NCBI GenBank assembly: GCA_905250075.1
Contig: CAJNOP010000923.1
Location: forward strand, 1-64,000
DNA length: 64,000 bases
From: Rotaria sp. Silwood1
Lineage: Eukaryota; Rotifera; Eurotatoria; Philodinida; Philodinidae
Direction: 5' to 3'
A program made the translations under genes and the position numbers. Of the stretch, positions 1 to 13,300 are shown piece after piece; position 1 is the stretch's first letter; every line of letters begins with the position of its first letter. The notes beneath the pieces were generated by a model. That model saw only the letters and a program-made list of their open reading frames with translations, was not told the DNA's origin and searched no databases.

Positions 1-90
1 ACCCACCAACACCCCACCCACCCACACTCACATCCATATCCGCACCCCACACCCACCCACACCCACACCCACACCCACCCACACCCTCGG
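1..90. repeat. Degenerate telomere-like array (CCCACA units)
   Basis: The first 90 bases are C/A only in long stretches, built from variants of CCCACA and CCCACC, i.e. TGTGGG on the opposite strand. The C-rich strand at the left edge is the orientation expected at a left chromosome end. The units are irregular, so this could also be an interstitial or subtelomeric tract rather than a functional telomere cap. Confidence 0.7.
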
Positions 91-879
91 AGTCCACAAA
101 TATTAATGAAACAACAGGGGTTACATAGTAGGATTCTAGTTGAAGAAGAAAAAGCTAACTTAGAGCAATAAGTATATGATGAGTTCTGGTAGATTCCGAT
201 GGATTTTGACTAATACAGTGGTAATCAGAATCTGTAGTCATCCGGTGGGATCTACTAGGATTCGGATCACTTTCCTTATCTTCAAATTATAATGTTGAAA
301 TTATAGTGTAGTTTGATAGACAACAATGAATTCGAATACTTTTTAGCGAATTTCATCAAACTTTGGTAAATCTTCTTGACTTTGCATAGCTTTCAACACA
401 CTCTGATACAGTCCGATGAATACGTTTTAGGATCAATTAGAATTTATTACGAGCCGTCAGGTTCTGAAGACTGAAGGTCTATGTTTTCTCGGTTTGTTTA
501 TGATGAACATGTTTCGAAATATTGTTAAATAAGAAAGACCAATACTCTATAAAATGCGTCATTCACCCACATCCTCTATTGTGTTCTAAAGTGATAGCTG
601 AAAAAGAATGAGAAAGAGAAAAGAGAAGAGAAGAAACACGCAAGCAAGAATATATTTGTACATATAGATGGCGGATCACTTGGATATTTTCCAAGAAAGA
701 AAAACAAGTATAGAATTACCGAAAAAGAAGGAATATTTGCCAGTATAAAAGAAGATAAGTGAAATGTATGATCACACTAAGCATTTAAGTGCACTAAGCT
801 TAACACATTCTCCTCTTATTACCGTATGTTTTATTCTAACAATGTGCATAGATATATATCAAATCTTTCTTTTTTTTAG
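91..879. other. Subtelomeric sequence without a clear gene
   Basis: No open frame or spliced model could be supported. The stretch is of mixed composition at first and becomes purine-rich near 600-720. A short exon-like piece with acceptor and donor sits just after it (880-931), but its phase does not fit the next exon of the RING gene. Confidence 0.5.
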
Positions 880-983
880 ATGCATCGAAACCAATAGTTT
901 TTGACAACAGTTGCGACTCGTGCATCTGTACGTAAATAAATGAAATATATCTAGTCTCTTTTTATAAAACTTTTTGTATTCAG

Positions 984-2508
984 ACTGACATTCAACCACG
1001 ATTTATTGATATTATTAATGTGTTATGGGTTTACACATTAGGCTTTTATTTGCCGACGGTCATCATTTTATTCAAGATGTTATTATAGCTGGTATTGCCA
1101 CATTTAATCAAGGTCGAAATTTTTGGTCAGCAATGTTAATCTTGTTAACGGGTTTTATCATGGGGTTTATTCATACACGACCTACTGTTATATTATCGTA
1201 AGCTATTTAAATTCTTAATATTTCATTTTATTCTGATACATATAGTGATGTCCACAGAAGTGATAAATCCTGCTAGTGTATTAACAATTATTAGAAGATA
1301 TCTAACCAATAGACCATCGAGAAAATCAATGATGCGATAAATATATTTCATTTACATTTGCTTTTCTCTTGAATCCTTTTTTTTTGTAGAATTCGTAAAA
1401 GAATTACAAATGAGAAATTATTCGATGTTCATGGCGTGATGATAGTATTAATGTGTTTTTGTACAATAATAATATTTTTTGGTTTTTCTCTTTATGTAAG
1501 ATTATATTTTAATCCGAACTCCTTCATTATATTCCAATTTAGGTGTATCCAAATTATTTACAGCGACGTGCTGCATCACGTGAACTAAGATCAAAAGTTT
1601 CGAAATTAAGAAGAATAACATATTTTGCAGGTTATCGCTGGGAAATGTGCACTATTTGTCAACAAGAATTTGTTATTGGTAGTCGATTATACATATTCCC
1701 ATGTAGTCATGGTTGGTTTCTTAACTATGATATTACATATTCTTTTCTTATCAATCGATATGATTTCTTTCGGCTTTTGATGTGGACTGCGCTAATGGTC
1801 CGCTATTTGCTGATGACTATAAATGTGCTCTATGTCGATGTAGGGTATTTTTGACTCCTTATGCACCGAATGAAGAAAGTTATAGTGTTACAACTACAGA
1901 ACAAACATCATTATTACAATCAGCTGATGACGATGATAATTCACTCATAGATTCCATGAGAGATCATCAAATAGGTAATTTTGAACGTAAATACTCTTGT
2001 GTTTAATCAATATTTCAATTTTAGAACGTCGAATAACTTATTAGGTGCTAGTGTTTCTGATTATACTCACTCTATTAGTAAACCATCTGGCTCTACTGAT
2101 AGTGAAAATGTATCCATATTATCAAGACAGACAACAGTAAATGGTATAACTACGACTGATCTTGTATTCGATCAACCACAAACAAATTCTCAACGTTATC
2201 CTTATTCACAAATACCACATATTGTTTTACGTCAATCAAGTTCTGAAGAAAAAGATAATAATATAACAACAAGTACATCATATGGAAGTTTTCATGATTC
2301 TCCATCAGGATCATTTACAACACCTCATGCTGCTAATTTTCTTGATGGTTCACTCGATGGTACAAGTGATGATACAAATATAGCAGCACGTTCTGTTATA
2401 GAAGGTGTTAGCGACATGAAAACAGATGATAATGGTGAACCAATAAATTCAGCATTGCCTGATGGAAGCAAGCAAGCAAATATTCCTAATGGGACAACAA
2501 CAGATTAA
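984..2508 (+). pseudogene. Membrane-anchored RING-finger protein, apparently decayed
   Basis: Several exon-like blocks read as one protein: hydrophobic blocks at about 984-1200 and 1387-1495, a GT-AG intron at 1496-1542, then an exon with CTICQQEF and FPCSH (first half of a RING) and, in another frame, DCANG...CALC (second half), followed by a Ser/Thr-rich tail ending at TAA 2508. RING proteins with membrane segments are usually E3 ubiquitin ligases of the secretory or endosomal membranes. The gene does not assemble cleanly. The first membrane exon changes frame near 1045; the two RING halves would need an intron with no AG acceptor (the expected site reads TTTCGG near 1768); and the GT-AG intron 1975-2024 joins frames that are one base out. 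The expected His of the second half is Asp (DVDC). Either a subtelomeric pseudogene or a gene with several sequence errors. Confidence 0.55.
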
Positions 2509-3188
2509 TATACTTCAAATGAACTTGCAAAATTTTCTTTCATGTTCATTTTCTTGGCTTGCCTTTTCAGATCCATAAAAGTGTATGTCTTTTTTTCTGA
2601 TTTCTCTAAACTAGTCAAACGGTGTCTCATTTTATTTTTATACTTTTTTCTGTAGTTATTTTTGTAACTTTTTTTCTATGTGATTATATGGTAAATAAGA
2701 CAAAATAAAAGAAAATGAAAAATTTGTTATTTGATTTAATTGCATAAAGAGAATGTTATAATGGTGCGTCACTCATTCATCGTTCTATTGGTGAACTTAA
2801 TTAACAATAAAGAGGTACTTGAAGCCTTGGACTATGATTTAATAACAAGTTTGGTTGTGAACCGATCATTGCAGATGATGCTTTACTGCAGATCAAGAGA
2901 TAGAGACAGCGTAGTAATTGCTCTATTCATAAATACTAACACCAACAAGACTTTGATTCTTAAATAGAATTTTCTGTTCAATACATCTAATGAGTTATTG
3001 ATCGGTTGAAGAAAATAAGATGACCCTCAATGTGAAGTAAGAGTGAATAAGTGGACTGTGAACAAGAGAGGCTGTGTAGTAAATTGTCATATAATGAAAA
3101 TGTCGTTTTCTTACCTTGAGCTCGTTGAATATTTTCATGAGTAGCATGAACTGTATCATAATCTTTTAGATGGAAATAGAAAAGGTTA
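2509..3188. other. Intergenic, 3' side of two convergent decayed genes
   Basis: AT-rich, with AATAAA-type signals near 2695-2710 that could serve the + strand RING gene. A 75-codon frame at 2740-2967 has no recognisable motif and is probably chance. Nothing else seen. Confidence 0.45.
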
Positions 3189-4065
3189 TTAAGAATCAAT
3201 TTTCTTTTGTAATTTTTGTGTAATTGATTTAACTCGATCGATTTTTTCTGGTCGACTACTACTACTTCCTGATGAAGATGAAATGAATGTATTTGTTCGA
3301 TTAGAATCTAAAGTTATTGTACTGGATGATTGTGATTGTACTTTAGAAGTAGTATTATTATAATCTGCATTAAGTAAATTACGATGAAGTAATTGTTGTT
3401 CAAGTTAAAGCATATGAGGACAATGACCTTCAATAAGTGTATATGCGCGAAGACGATCTAATAATTTCTGAGCAGTACATGACAAATCACATCGGTATAT
3501 CTGCACAAATACTCAAGGTTGGAGAGAAATAGAATATCAGAAAATGTGTTATACAGATGTCGAATTATTCAAGTCTTGACAAGTCTCACTTAGTGATAAT
3601 GAATAATTCTCAAGTACTGACGAGTATCTACCCACTTTTGTGGCCTCTACAAAGAGTGTGTTATCAAAAATTTTTATTGGTATTGATATAATAGTTGTAT
3701 ATCAAAACAGAGACAACGTTTATTTGTCGATAAATACTATGAGGTTATTCTTTTATGATTATCAAAGCAATAGGTTCAAGCACACCAAGTATGGTTTTTG
3801 AAGAAAGGATTTTTGATGAATCTATATCTAGTAAATCAGGCAATAGAAATCTACGAGAAGCATTATAACCTAATTGTTCGAATAAATCCTGAATAGCATA
3901 AATAAGAGAACGATGGAGTACTTGAAATAGTCAATGAATAGAAAAGTCGAGAGATAATAAGAATATAGAAAATATCGTAACAAGAAATTATGAAAGTTGT
4001 AATATTTTAACACGGGCTCGAGCAGCTAATAAACGAAGTGACCAAATATGACCAGTATTAACAGT
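3189..4065 (-). pseudogene. Unrecognised gene fragment, 5' end cut off at a G20 run
   Basis: Read on the minus strand, three exon-like pieces show host-like codon use. One runs from the G-run to 4014 (contains HIWSLRLLAARA); a GT-AG intron 4013-3921 joins it in phase to an exon 3920 to about 3740 (LIYAIQDLFEQLGYNASRRF); a last exon 3500-3189 follows a CAG acceptor and ends in TAA. The last exon carries an in-frame TAA at 3417-3415, about 28 codons in, with coherent Ser-rich coding on both sides. The fragment begins abruptly where a run of 20 G abuts telomere-like sequence, so the upstream exons are missing. I do not recognise the family. The internal stop and lost 5' end make it a pseudogene in this assembly. 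Confidence 0.5.
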
Positions 4066-4170
4066 GGGGGGGGGGGGGGGGGGGGTGTCGGTGTGTTTGT
4101 GATTTATCGTTTCATCCACATCATACCCAGCCCACACACACCTGCATGGACACCCCCACCCACACCCACA
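4066..4170. repeat. G20 homopolymer plus telomere-like GT/CA-rich tract
   Basis: Twenty consecutive G (4066-4085) are followed by GT-rich sequence and, at about 4130-4170, by CCCACACACACC and CCCACCCACACCCAC units. G-rich units then C-rich units give an inverted arrangement. It lies exactly where the minus-strand gene fragment ends. Confidence 0.65.
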
Positions 4171-5110
4171 ACGTTTCCAATTTTTATAGGCAATATTAGA
4201 GATGATTTCTAACTTTATTTCGGCTATACTAATTTCAACGCGCTGTATCTCATGAATAGCACATTGTACAGAAAGCCGCCAAGTCTCACTCGATATAACA
4301 AACTCTGCTCTACAAAATAATCTACTTTTCAGAGTTTCGAAGCTTCCTCTTCGAGATCAGTTTTCTCAATTATTAACAGCGTCAATTAATTTCTAAACGA
4401 ATGCTTAATAAATCTCATTAAGATCTGTTGTCTTAAAAACAAAAAATATACAGTTTTGTTTAGTTTTCAGTGTTTCTGCTTATGGTCTACTTAAAAATCG
4501 AAAAATACGACAACAGTTTTTAAATTATTAATTAATAATAATTAATATTTAGTTATTATAACTAATTGATTTTCAGAAATATTTTATACCAAAATATGGC
4601 CCGTTCAATAGTGAATCTAATGATATAGTTTTGAAACTTTTTTTCACTAGACAAAAACAGTTTCTTTCATAACAACTGAATCAGTTAATCGTTAATGTAT
4701 TTGATATAATAGATTTATAACCCTTTCCGAGAGCTAACAAAATCACTATTTGAATGCCCATAAAAAGCAATTTTGATGGAGAAAAACCAAAAAACCAAGA
4801 ATGCCTTAAAGCTTTTTCATGTAATAATCCACTGATGAAAATCATACTAACATGTATTAATTTATATTTGATTATTTCTTTAGAGCTTATATATTATTCA
4901 CTTCCACAATAAGAAAAAATAAAAATTACAAGATCAAAACGGTGACTATAAATGAATAGATGTGCACAACTTTGACACTGCCTTTTTCGAATTTTTTACT
5001 GCTGTTTAAATAATTGTTTTGTAATATCTATTTTGATTTTATTTATGCTTGTATTTAGATAAAGGAACTTGAATAATCGTTGTATAAATATTTGATAGTT
5101 GTTTATTTAA
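4171..5110. other. AT-rich stretch, nothing recognised
   Basis: No supported frame on either strand, no RNA gene and no clear repeat were seen. Confidence 0.4.
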
Positions 5111-6580
5111 ATGGTCGACACAAATCATCAACTGACGATGAGTGAATCTATTGATGGTCAATATGAAGAATTTATATTCCACTTGTAAGCTTGAACAAAA
5201 ATTTTATTTTGATAAAAAAAAATTAGTTTACATTGATAATTATTTCCAACATTCATTCATTTCTGCTAGAATAGAAAATGACACTTTAATTGAATAAATC
5301 CTTCAAATAATGTATTTTCATCATTTAAAAGACATTCGTGTGATGATGTAACTGTTCAATTTGGATTTGTTTTCATTTGTCAAGCACGATGAGGAAAAAA
5401 TTTGCTCAGTACTAAAACCATGGTTATATTTTTTCTGCTGGAGCATATTTATTTGTGTAATAAACACTAAAATAGTTGCGTTTGACACAAAAATATTTTT
5501 ATTAACCTATCCTTGACCTAGAATGTAAATTTCTTTTTTCTGTTCTTTATAGATCTTTCTCAAGAAGTTTTTGAAGTGGAAGATAATGCAGCTGTATCAA
5601 ATGCTAATATATTTATTTGTTGTATAAACATAATCTCATTTGAATATATATGATATGATTAGATCAAACTGTAAATGATTGTATTGTATAGAATGAGAAT
5701 CATCTTTCAATGTTAAATTTGAACAAATAAAATCTTGGCTCACCGATTTTGTTTTTCTTCAATTATGATTTATCTCTTCGAATTAATTCTCTATTTTAGA
5801 TAAAAAATTATCCGATGGTAATCAATGTGAGTTTTATTTTATTATATTAAGAATGTTATCTGTAATATTATATTTTCAATTGATCATTGTAGATCTGGTG
5901 TTTACAAGAAAAGTTTTCATCATTTTTATGGTTATGTTTTTTTTTGGTAAAAACTATAAAGCATGAAAAATTTTCAAATACATGATACGTTAATGTTTTC
6001 TTGTATAAACAATAGTTATAAATTCCATGGTTTAAGATGCATATATTATAATATATGTTTTAATATGATTTCAATGAATTATTTTATTGAAAAGATGATA
6101 TTAAAAATCTTATCTTAGCTGAACCGCAAGAAAATATTTTTTCGTATTATGATAATTATGTAGAAAGTTTGTTATCTTTTTACATCTAAAATATTTTTGA
6201 TTTAAATTTTTTTGTTTTGTTTTGTTTAGAAGAAATAGTCATGTCGGATATTAGTCTCAATACTGATGCAATATCAAGTTTGCTAAGATTTTTCATATTG
6301 ATTATTTTTTTTTTAAATAGAAACTAAATAATATAATTAGATCAATCATTATAATGTATTGAAAAAATTCTTTACAAAAAAAATAATTTTTTTTGTTTTT
6401 TAATTTATATATTGATGCATCATTTGATCAAATCTTACAAATAGAACCAAAGGCTTTTGATAAAAATAAAGTTAATCATTAAAAAGTTCTAGATTCTGTT
6501 TCTTCAATAATAATGGATTTTCAAAATAAGCCAAATCCAAAGGATGTTAAAAAGATCATCTGAAGAAGACGTTTTATAAA
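5111..6580 (+). pseudogene. Trail of short exon-like segments, unknown protein
   Basis: A series of short stretches on + have acidic, coding-like composition and splice-like borders. ATG at 5111 opens 25 codons up to a GTAAGC donor at 5185. An exon after TTTATAG at 5553 reads LSQEVFEVEDNAAVSNAN. A tiny exon near 5800-5828 ends in GTGAGT. Further pieces lie near 6093-6165 (DDIKNLILAEPQENIFSYY), 6229-6285 and 6416-6570, the last interrupted by TAA and TGA. Phases between neighbours do not all agree, so no intact model can be built. It may be a decayed multi-exon gene. I do not recognise it, and chance cannot be excluded for individual pieces. Confidence 0.3.
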
Positions 6581-9500
6581 GAAAAAGAAAAGATATGATT
6601 AAAAATAATTCTCTTTTAAATTGTTCGCATTCGTAAAAATTATTTTTTTGTTTCGATGAAATGTCAATATGAATTGAACGAAGTTTAAATATTCTTGGAT
6701 TATCATACGATTTTTCTTTTCGTCACTATACAAGTAATATTATATATTGTTCAATTGCTCAATTTATTTATTCTAGTTTTCTCAAATATGTTTGTTTTTT
6801 GAAAAAAAGCAAATTATTAATAGATTATGATTTTAATTTTTAATATTTGTTCACTTTATTTTATTTATTTATTTATTTTTTTTCTATTCCAAAAATATAT
6901 AAAATTTCTTGATCTATATTGTCCAATAAAGTAATTTTCAATATGTAGTGACTTGATTAGACATATGATGTCTTATTTATACATTGACATGTCGATGAAG
7001 GGTATTATCAAATATAGTTGTAATGATCATATTACAGATTGTCAATTTTTTTAAAGTAATTTGATCGTATAAATCTTATCAGTAATGAAAATAGTCTATC
7101 TGAAAGTTTGTTTTACATTGAATTTTCGATTTGTATTTTTTCTCTTTCATATTCATTGTAAAACAAAACCGATTAAACAAATTCATATAAAATAATAGTT
7201 TTGCATTCGATTATTTCTATCCTTATGTATTTTCAAATGATTTCTGTACGAAAAACTATTCGTAGTATGATATTATAATAGAAACAGTAATTATTTCAGT
7301 AAATATATATTCCTATTTTCATCAAAAAATTCTCCAATATGTTACAATCAAAATAAGAGAGAAAAATAAAATTGCTTTAGGATAATATTGTGCTTTTTCG
7401 TATCTTGACTTTCAATATCATCATTTATTGATGAAAATAAAAAATTCTTCTTCTTTGCTGAAATTATCAATGAAGAACTTTTCAAATATTTTCATATCTT
7501 TGTGTTTGAGTACTTATGCAAGTACTCGAACAAATTTAACGGTAGATGCACGAATTTTTCAGAAATTTTTTTTATAAGAACATTCAAAAGTATCCTGTCA
7601 AGTTTCGAAAAAATTGAATATTCTCAGCTTAGAAATAAATCATTTTAAAAACTGAAAATATTTAAGAATATATAAATTTGAATAATATAACAGAAGCCTA
7701 AATTCTATCATTTATCTTTGGGAAAAAATGTCAATTTCACTCTTTCAACTAAATAATGATAATTCTAAGTAGATATTGTGACATCAATAGTTTTTAGTTC
7801 CAATCTCGATTCGACCGAGACTCAAATCATCTTGTCCATATTTAATTCTTAACAAAGTTACTAAATAAAAACTTGAAACTATTCTCGATGATTAGGATGA
7901 AAAAATGAATTCATTTGATAAAACTCTAGTGAAGATATTCTATTCTTTTTTTTTTAAAGTAGACTATCTATGAGATATCCAATTCTACAGGCGAATGTTA
8001 ATCAAATAAAATTTGTCTTTTGCTTTTCTTCTTTTTTTTTCTCTTAATTATAGATGTATGTATATTAAATATAATGTCTAACAAAATAAAAATTAATTGA
8101 AAAATAGTCACATCAAAGGCAAAAAAAATTTCTTGTAACATTTTGCACAAAGGCTTTTCTTTTAGTACGTAAAATTTTTCTAGGCTTGTGAAACCATATC
8201 TTTTTCTGCTATCGTAATACTTTTCACTTATTTGTTCTTCCCTTTGCTTTCGGTTATTTTTTCTGGCTTGCTCGTGTAGCAGACGTCAAATTGAAAGTCT
8301 ATTATCACTATATCAACAGCATCTCAATACACAATTCCATCATAAGATCATCTCATTAGATTCGTTTATACAATGACTAACATTAAATAAATGTGAGTAT
8401 ACAAAAAAAGAAAGAAAACTTGGTGAATACAACGTAGCACGAAATATCTTTAACAATATAATAACATATAGTTATTGTTAAATCGTTTCCTAGGCGATGC
8501 GTTGATTATTTCAAGTAAATTTTAGATTAGTTAGTTATTATTTATCGATAGAACATTGAATGTATTTCATTTGGATACTTTTTTTTGGTAATAAATTTCA
8601 ATAAAAAGAAAATATTATCAATATTGATTTATTTTAGAAAAGAAAATACTATAGAATTAATTCATTAGAATAATTTTTGTTTTTACTTCTATTTTATAAA
8701 TTAGGTGGAATTTTTCATAATTCCTAATATTTGTTTATGTCGACTGAATTTATTCTTAATATTATATTGTGTCTATAATTTGTATTCATGTATATCCTTT
8801 CATCATCGACTATAACCATTCTATATGTTTTTTTTTTCTTTTTTCTATAAAAATAAACTTATCCATTAAATATATTCATTTGATTAGTGATAGTTGTATA
8901 GATAAGCATAGATCTATCGATAAATTATTTAATGAAAAAATATTTTTGTATAATAAATAGAAGAATCTGTTATCGTTTTGGCATGAACTATTGACTTTCG
9001 ATATTTTGTTTTTGTTTCTTTGTTTATCATAAATCAATATTCTTATGACAACGTGTATTATATCATCTTGTTTAGTTATATACAATGGACTAAATGTTTG
9101 GATTTTGAAAGACTTTTAGGCATAGGTACTTAGAAATACACAGAGAAAAGACGAAAAAAATGTTTCTTTACCTTTTTACAGCTCATAGAGAGAACTAGAT
9201 GAAGAACAACAATATGACTTTGGTAGAGAGTAGAGAGAGAAAAAAAAAGATGAGGATGGTGAAAGCAAACGGAAGACTTATTTTTATGATGAGTAAACGT
9301 ATGCTATGCTCTTTTATGCTTATATATAAGAAGGCATTTGTTTTATTTATCGAAATCTGTACATTAGTATTTGTATAGCTGATCCGTACATATAGGAAAA
9401 CAGAGGATATTATGTTTATTTTACTTTTCTATTATGCATAAGAGAAACTAACGGCAAGAATGGTAGTGAAGGAGGCAACAATAAGAAAAAAAATACTTAG

Positions 9501-9589
9501 CTTAGTGAACAGACGAAGAATATAACATCAGTCACTTTAATGGTAGCTAGATAGTTTCGTATAAAAATCTATTAACTAATTTAGAATAG
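6581..9589. other. Long AT-rich stretch without genes
   Basis: Only short chance frames (for example 8769-8960) made of Ile, Tyr, Phe and Lys codons were found. No motif, RNA gene or terminal repeat seen. Confidence 0.4.
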
Positions 9590-10080
9590 ATTTTTTTACA
9601 TTTAATATTCTTAGGTTAATTTAATAATATATATATTTGAATACGTAATTAATAAAATATCATATATACATGATATATTCGATGATTAATTGAGCAATAA
9701 GATGGATTATAAATAATATTAAATTATTTTAAAAAAGAATAAATAATTATTATCAACATGTTTATTTTACAAATCTCATGTTACATTATTACATTAGATA
9801 AGCAATTGTATTAAAATATAGAACAAATTTAGATAAATATTATATAAAATTTTTTTTCGTGTAAATATGGATCAACAGAAAAATTTTTTCTATTTAAGTC
9901 CATCGAGTTGATTTCACATTTTCGAAGTGATTCTCGAATTCCGAATATAGAGTTCTATTGAGATTATTAAAGTACAGTTTGACTGGGTTCGGGTCCGAAA
10001 AAGTGTGGATTTCACAGTTTATATTGCTTATATCTTTCATTTTTCTCTTATTCGATACAGATAATCAAGTTAATTTTTTA
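9590..10080. repeat. Copy A of a diverged dispersed repeat
   Basis: The order of short shared blocks (gatgattaattgag, aataaataattat, gagttgatt, tttgactg, gtccgaaa) matches the stretch at 13680-14170, with many substitutions and indels between. This suggests an old transposon or segmental copy. No coding capacity or clear termini were seen. Confidence 0.45.
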
Positions 10081-12800
10081 ATAGTAGAAGACTCAGTCTT
10101 CAATTCTCTAGAATAAATCTATTGATTAATTTATTGCACAATCGATAGATTAAAAATAACATGAACAAACACAATAATATACTTGAATGCAAAAAACAAT
10201 AAGCTAAAATTTAATATCTTTCACTAAATATGTACGTAACAAAAAAAACAGAGGTAATATATGATGAAATTCAACAGTGATTTTTAAAATATTAATAGAA
10301 AAGAACATATTTCAGCAAAGTAAATAAATGTTATTCGAAGTTGTTCGTCTATATTTAATTTTTTTGTTCACTTCGAACTTAAATGATTAAGAAATACGGT
10401 CTGATCTCTAAAAATTTGGAAACAAAAGAAGGATTTCTTTTTTTCTTTTTTCTACAGCTTAAAAAGCGAGCAGAAAATTTCTCGTATTTCTTAATAGCTG
10501 AAAATTAACTTCATGTTTGAACTAAACCTATTTTCCCTACATAAGATAGTGAAGTTAGCATTTTAAATCAAACGAAAATTTATTGAAATCACAATTTCAT
10601 CTCACTTTTCTACGTTGACATTGTACCCTAATATAATCAATGTAGATTTTTATAGAAAATTCTATGATGAAAATTTTGTTTATAGAATTCGATTGCTCGA
10701 ATGGATCGAAGTTAAGAGAAAATAAAATGAAAATACTAAGAGTATAATTATTTACGAGCCAATGATTATTTTATTTTTGTTTATTAAAGTTTAAAACACA
10801 TTTATATTACTGAGATTTTTAAGTTTATATCACACTTCTCTTACGAAATATTCTATAATCAGTACGCCATATTAGATGATTCATAGATAACGTGTTACAG
10901 ATTTAATTCTTTGTCTAATGTTTACATTTACGCAAGACTTAAAAGTACTTGATTGAAAATTGAATAAGTCGATAAGACAAGCAAGTAGTCACCTGTTGTT
11001 GTCTATAATGAAAAGAAAATATATGAGGATATATTTTTTTATAGACCAAAATCATTCGGAAATGAATAATCTTCACAAAAACATTGAAAAAGCCAGATAG
11101 AATTGATCTGTCATTTCAATAAGATTTTAATAACAAGAAAATTTGCTTAAAAATGATAAACTTGATATTATTCAATCGAACTAAAATACAATTTTATTTG
11201 CTTAGCATTAATCTCTAAATAAAAATTTCATTATACGTTTAAATCTTCTGTCTATATTTGTTAATTATTCTTCATGTAAAAATATTTTAAAAGACACTTT
11301 TTATTATAGAGAATAGGGTGTATTTTAACCTGTTACTATATATATTGGAATCGAAGAATAAATATTGATCAGATGTTAGTTATCTAATTGAATTTTTACA
11401 TAATGAGAGCAGTATTTTGTATTATTTTAGAAATTTTGTTTATAATTATATATAATATGATAGATATTTCATTTCGAGAAACTATCACACCTAGGTAATT
11501 ATCCGTGTGTCGTATCGAAATTATTTAAATTCAACTGAAGCCTGAATAAATATAAATTAATCGATAATATTAAAAACAAAGTACATAATTATAGTAAGTA
11601 TTTCATTTAAAAAAAAACAATTCAAAATAACAAGAGAATGAAGCATATTTTCTTGTGTTAATATTTTGTATGATTATAGATTTATTCGGATGACGAGAAA
11701 AATTTCTAAAATACTATACTTTGATTTAAATAAGACATTAAATTTATATCAATCAGAAAAATACTACATACAAGGACAAGTTAAATATTTAATTGAATTT
11801 AAAAAACCGACTTTAATTAAATAGATGTTTCAGTATTATCTATGTATCAGTTCAATATAGATTGTACTAGTAAAGCTAATGTTAAGAAAGAAAGTATTAG
11901 ACCAGCATCATAAGAATAGTAGTAAATTATTAAGTAGTACGAGCAAATTGCGACTTGGAAACAGAATTGACGAGATGTTATACGAATTGATTATTTATAT
12001 TCAAACGGTTGTATCTATCTTTTCTAGTAGACAATATATTTTGACAGCGCTAGAAACAAATACAGTCGACAGGAGCTATTTCAGAATCGTAAGCTAGTTT
12101 GCTTATATAATCTTGCCTTTGTTTTTTACTTTCAGTTCGAGGTTTCATTTATCGTCAATTTTAGTCCTGTATTTTATTCCGAAATAAACACTGAGATTCA
12201 CACCAAAAAGTGGAAAACATGTTGGTTTCTTTCATTCCTTACAGACTTTATAGTCGTCGACAGAATCAATCTATAACCATACAAATTATTAACAAAAAGT
12301 GATATAGATGTTTTTCAAGCGAAATATTAACTATAAGTATAGATTTTATTTTAAATGTTATTATTTAATTGCTATGAAATAACTTCGACAGAATCATTGA
12401 CGCAATGAAAACTTCGTCAATTTAGTTTGACGTAATAGAAACTTCCATCAACTTGTGAAACTTTGATTCGACAAGTTTATATTGGAACCAAGGGAAAAGT
12501 ATTTTATTTGCTTAAAGAAAAAAAATGATCTTGCCGGGAAAAAAATATAATGGTAGTGAGGGGAAATGGGTAACAAGGGTTACAATGAAAAACAGTGTGC
12601 ATGATGATCTAATAGAACTATTCATAAGAAGGTAGACGTTTGACTTCAGGAGCCTGTTATTGATCTATCCATAGTTGATAAGTGCATTATGGAAAGACAG
12701 TTTAGTGTTTTTTTAACACACTACAGCATAGAGAGAAGTGAAATAAAAAATTTATCATAGGCAACGTTAAAACGAAAAAGAATCTTCTATATATATAATG
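10081..12800. other. AT-rich stretch without genes
   Basis: No convincing coding sequence. The 72-codon frame at 11879-12097 has unremarkable composition and no splice-like context. No RNA gene or repeat boundary was recognised. Confidence 0.4.
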
Positions 12801-12829
12801 TTCAGTATTTGCCTGTGTGTCTCTGTCTT

Positions 12830-13300
12830 TGCCGAGTCAAGGGCCAAAGGTTAAAGGTTCTAGAATTTTACCATCAGGAATTCCTTCTCATAAACTTAAC
12901 CAAAAGATCGGCGCAATTGTTATGCTTGTTCGTAATTTTGATGTTAATCAAGGTCTATGCAATGGAATTTGGCTCATTGTGTGATGTTTACAAAATCACA
13001 CGATTGATTGTGAAGTAGCCACTGGATCTAACAAAGGAAACCGTGTTATAATACCGAGAACTACAATGACACCGTTCGATACATTTTTGCCTGCTAAATA
13101 ACGTAGACATCAATTTTCCTATTCGACTCACATTTGCTATGACAATTAACAAATCACAAGGGCAGACCTCTGATTGATTAGGACCACTTTAACCACAAGC
13201 AGTTTTCAGCCATGGATAATTATACGTTGCTTTCTCAAGAGTTCACTCTAAAACCTCTGTCAAGGTACAAGTCATCGAAGAAGAAAAAAACAGTGAAAAA
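12830..13300 (+). pseudogene. Helitron/Pif1-type helicase C-terminal remnant
   Basis: Translated in pieces, the + strand shows the conserved end of Pif1-family helicases as found in Helitron RepHel proteins: a segment reading LPSGIPSHKLNQKIGAIVML then RNFDVNQGLCNG near 12868-12965, and near 13105-13250 RRHQFPIRLTFAMTINKSQG followed by the typical VFSHG and LYVAFSRV elements. The second half is interrupted by TGA/TAA codons (for example near 13174 and 13192) and frame changes, so the copy is dead. Intact proteins of this group unwind DNA during rolling-circle transposition. The N-terminal HUH nuclease part of a Helitron is not visible upstream, so an independent Pif1 fragment is possible, but the candidate Helitron 3' end just downstream favours a Helitron. 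Confidence 0.75.

Noticed and set aside
2740..2967. 75-codon frame on + after the RING gene.
   Set aside because: No motif, no neighbouring exon; not distinguishable from chance.
9985..10005. GGTTCGGGTCC, similar to a tRNA B box.
   Set aside because: No A box or pairing acceptor stem at the right distance; it is part of the dispersed repeat.
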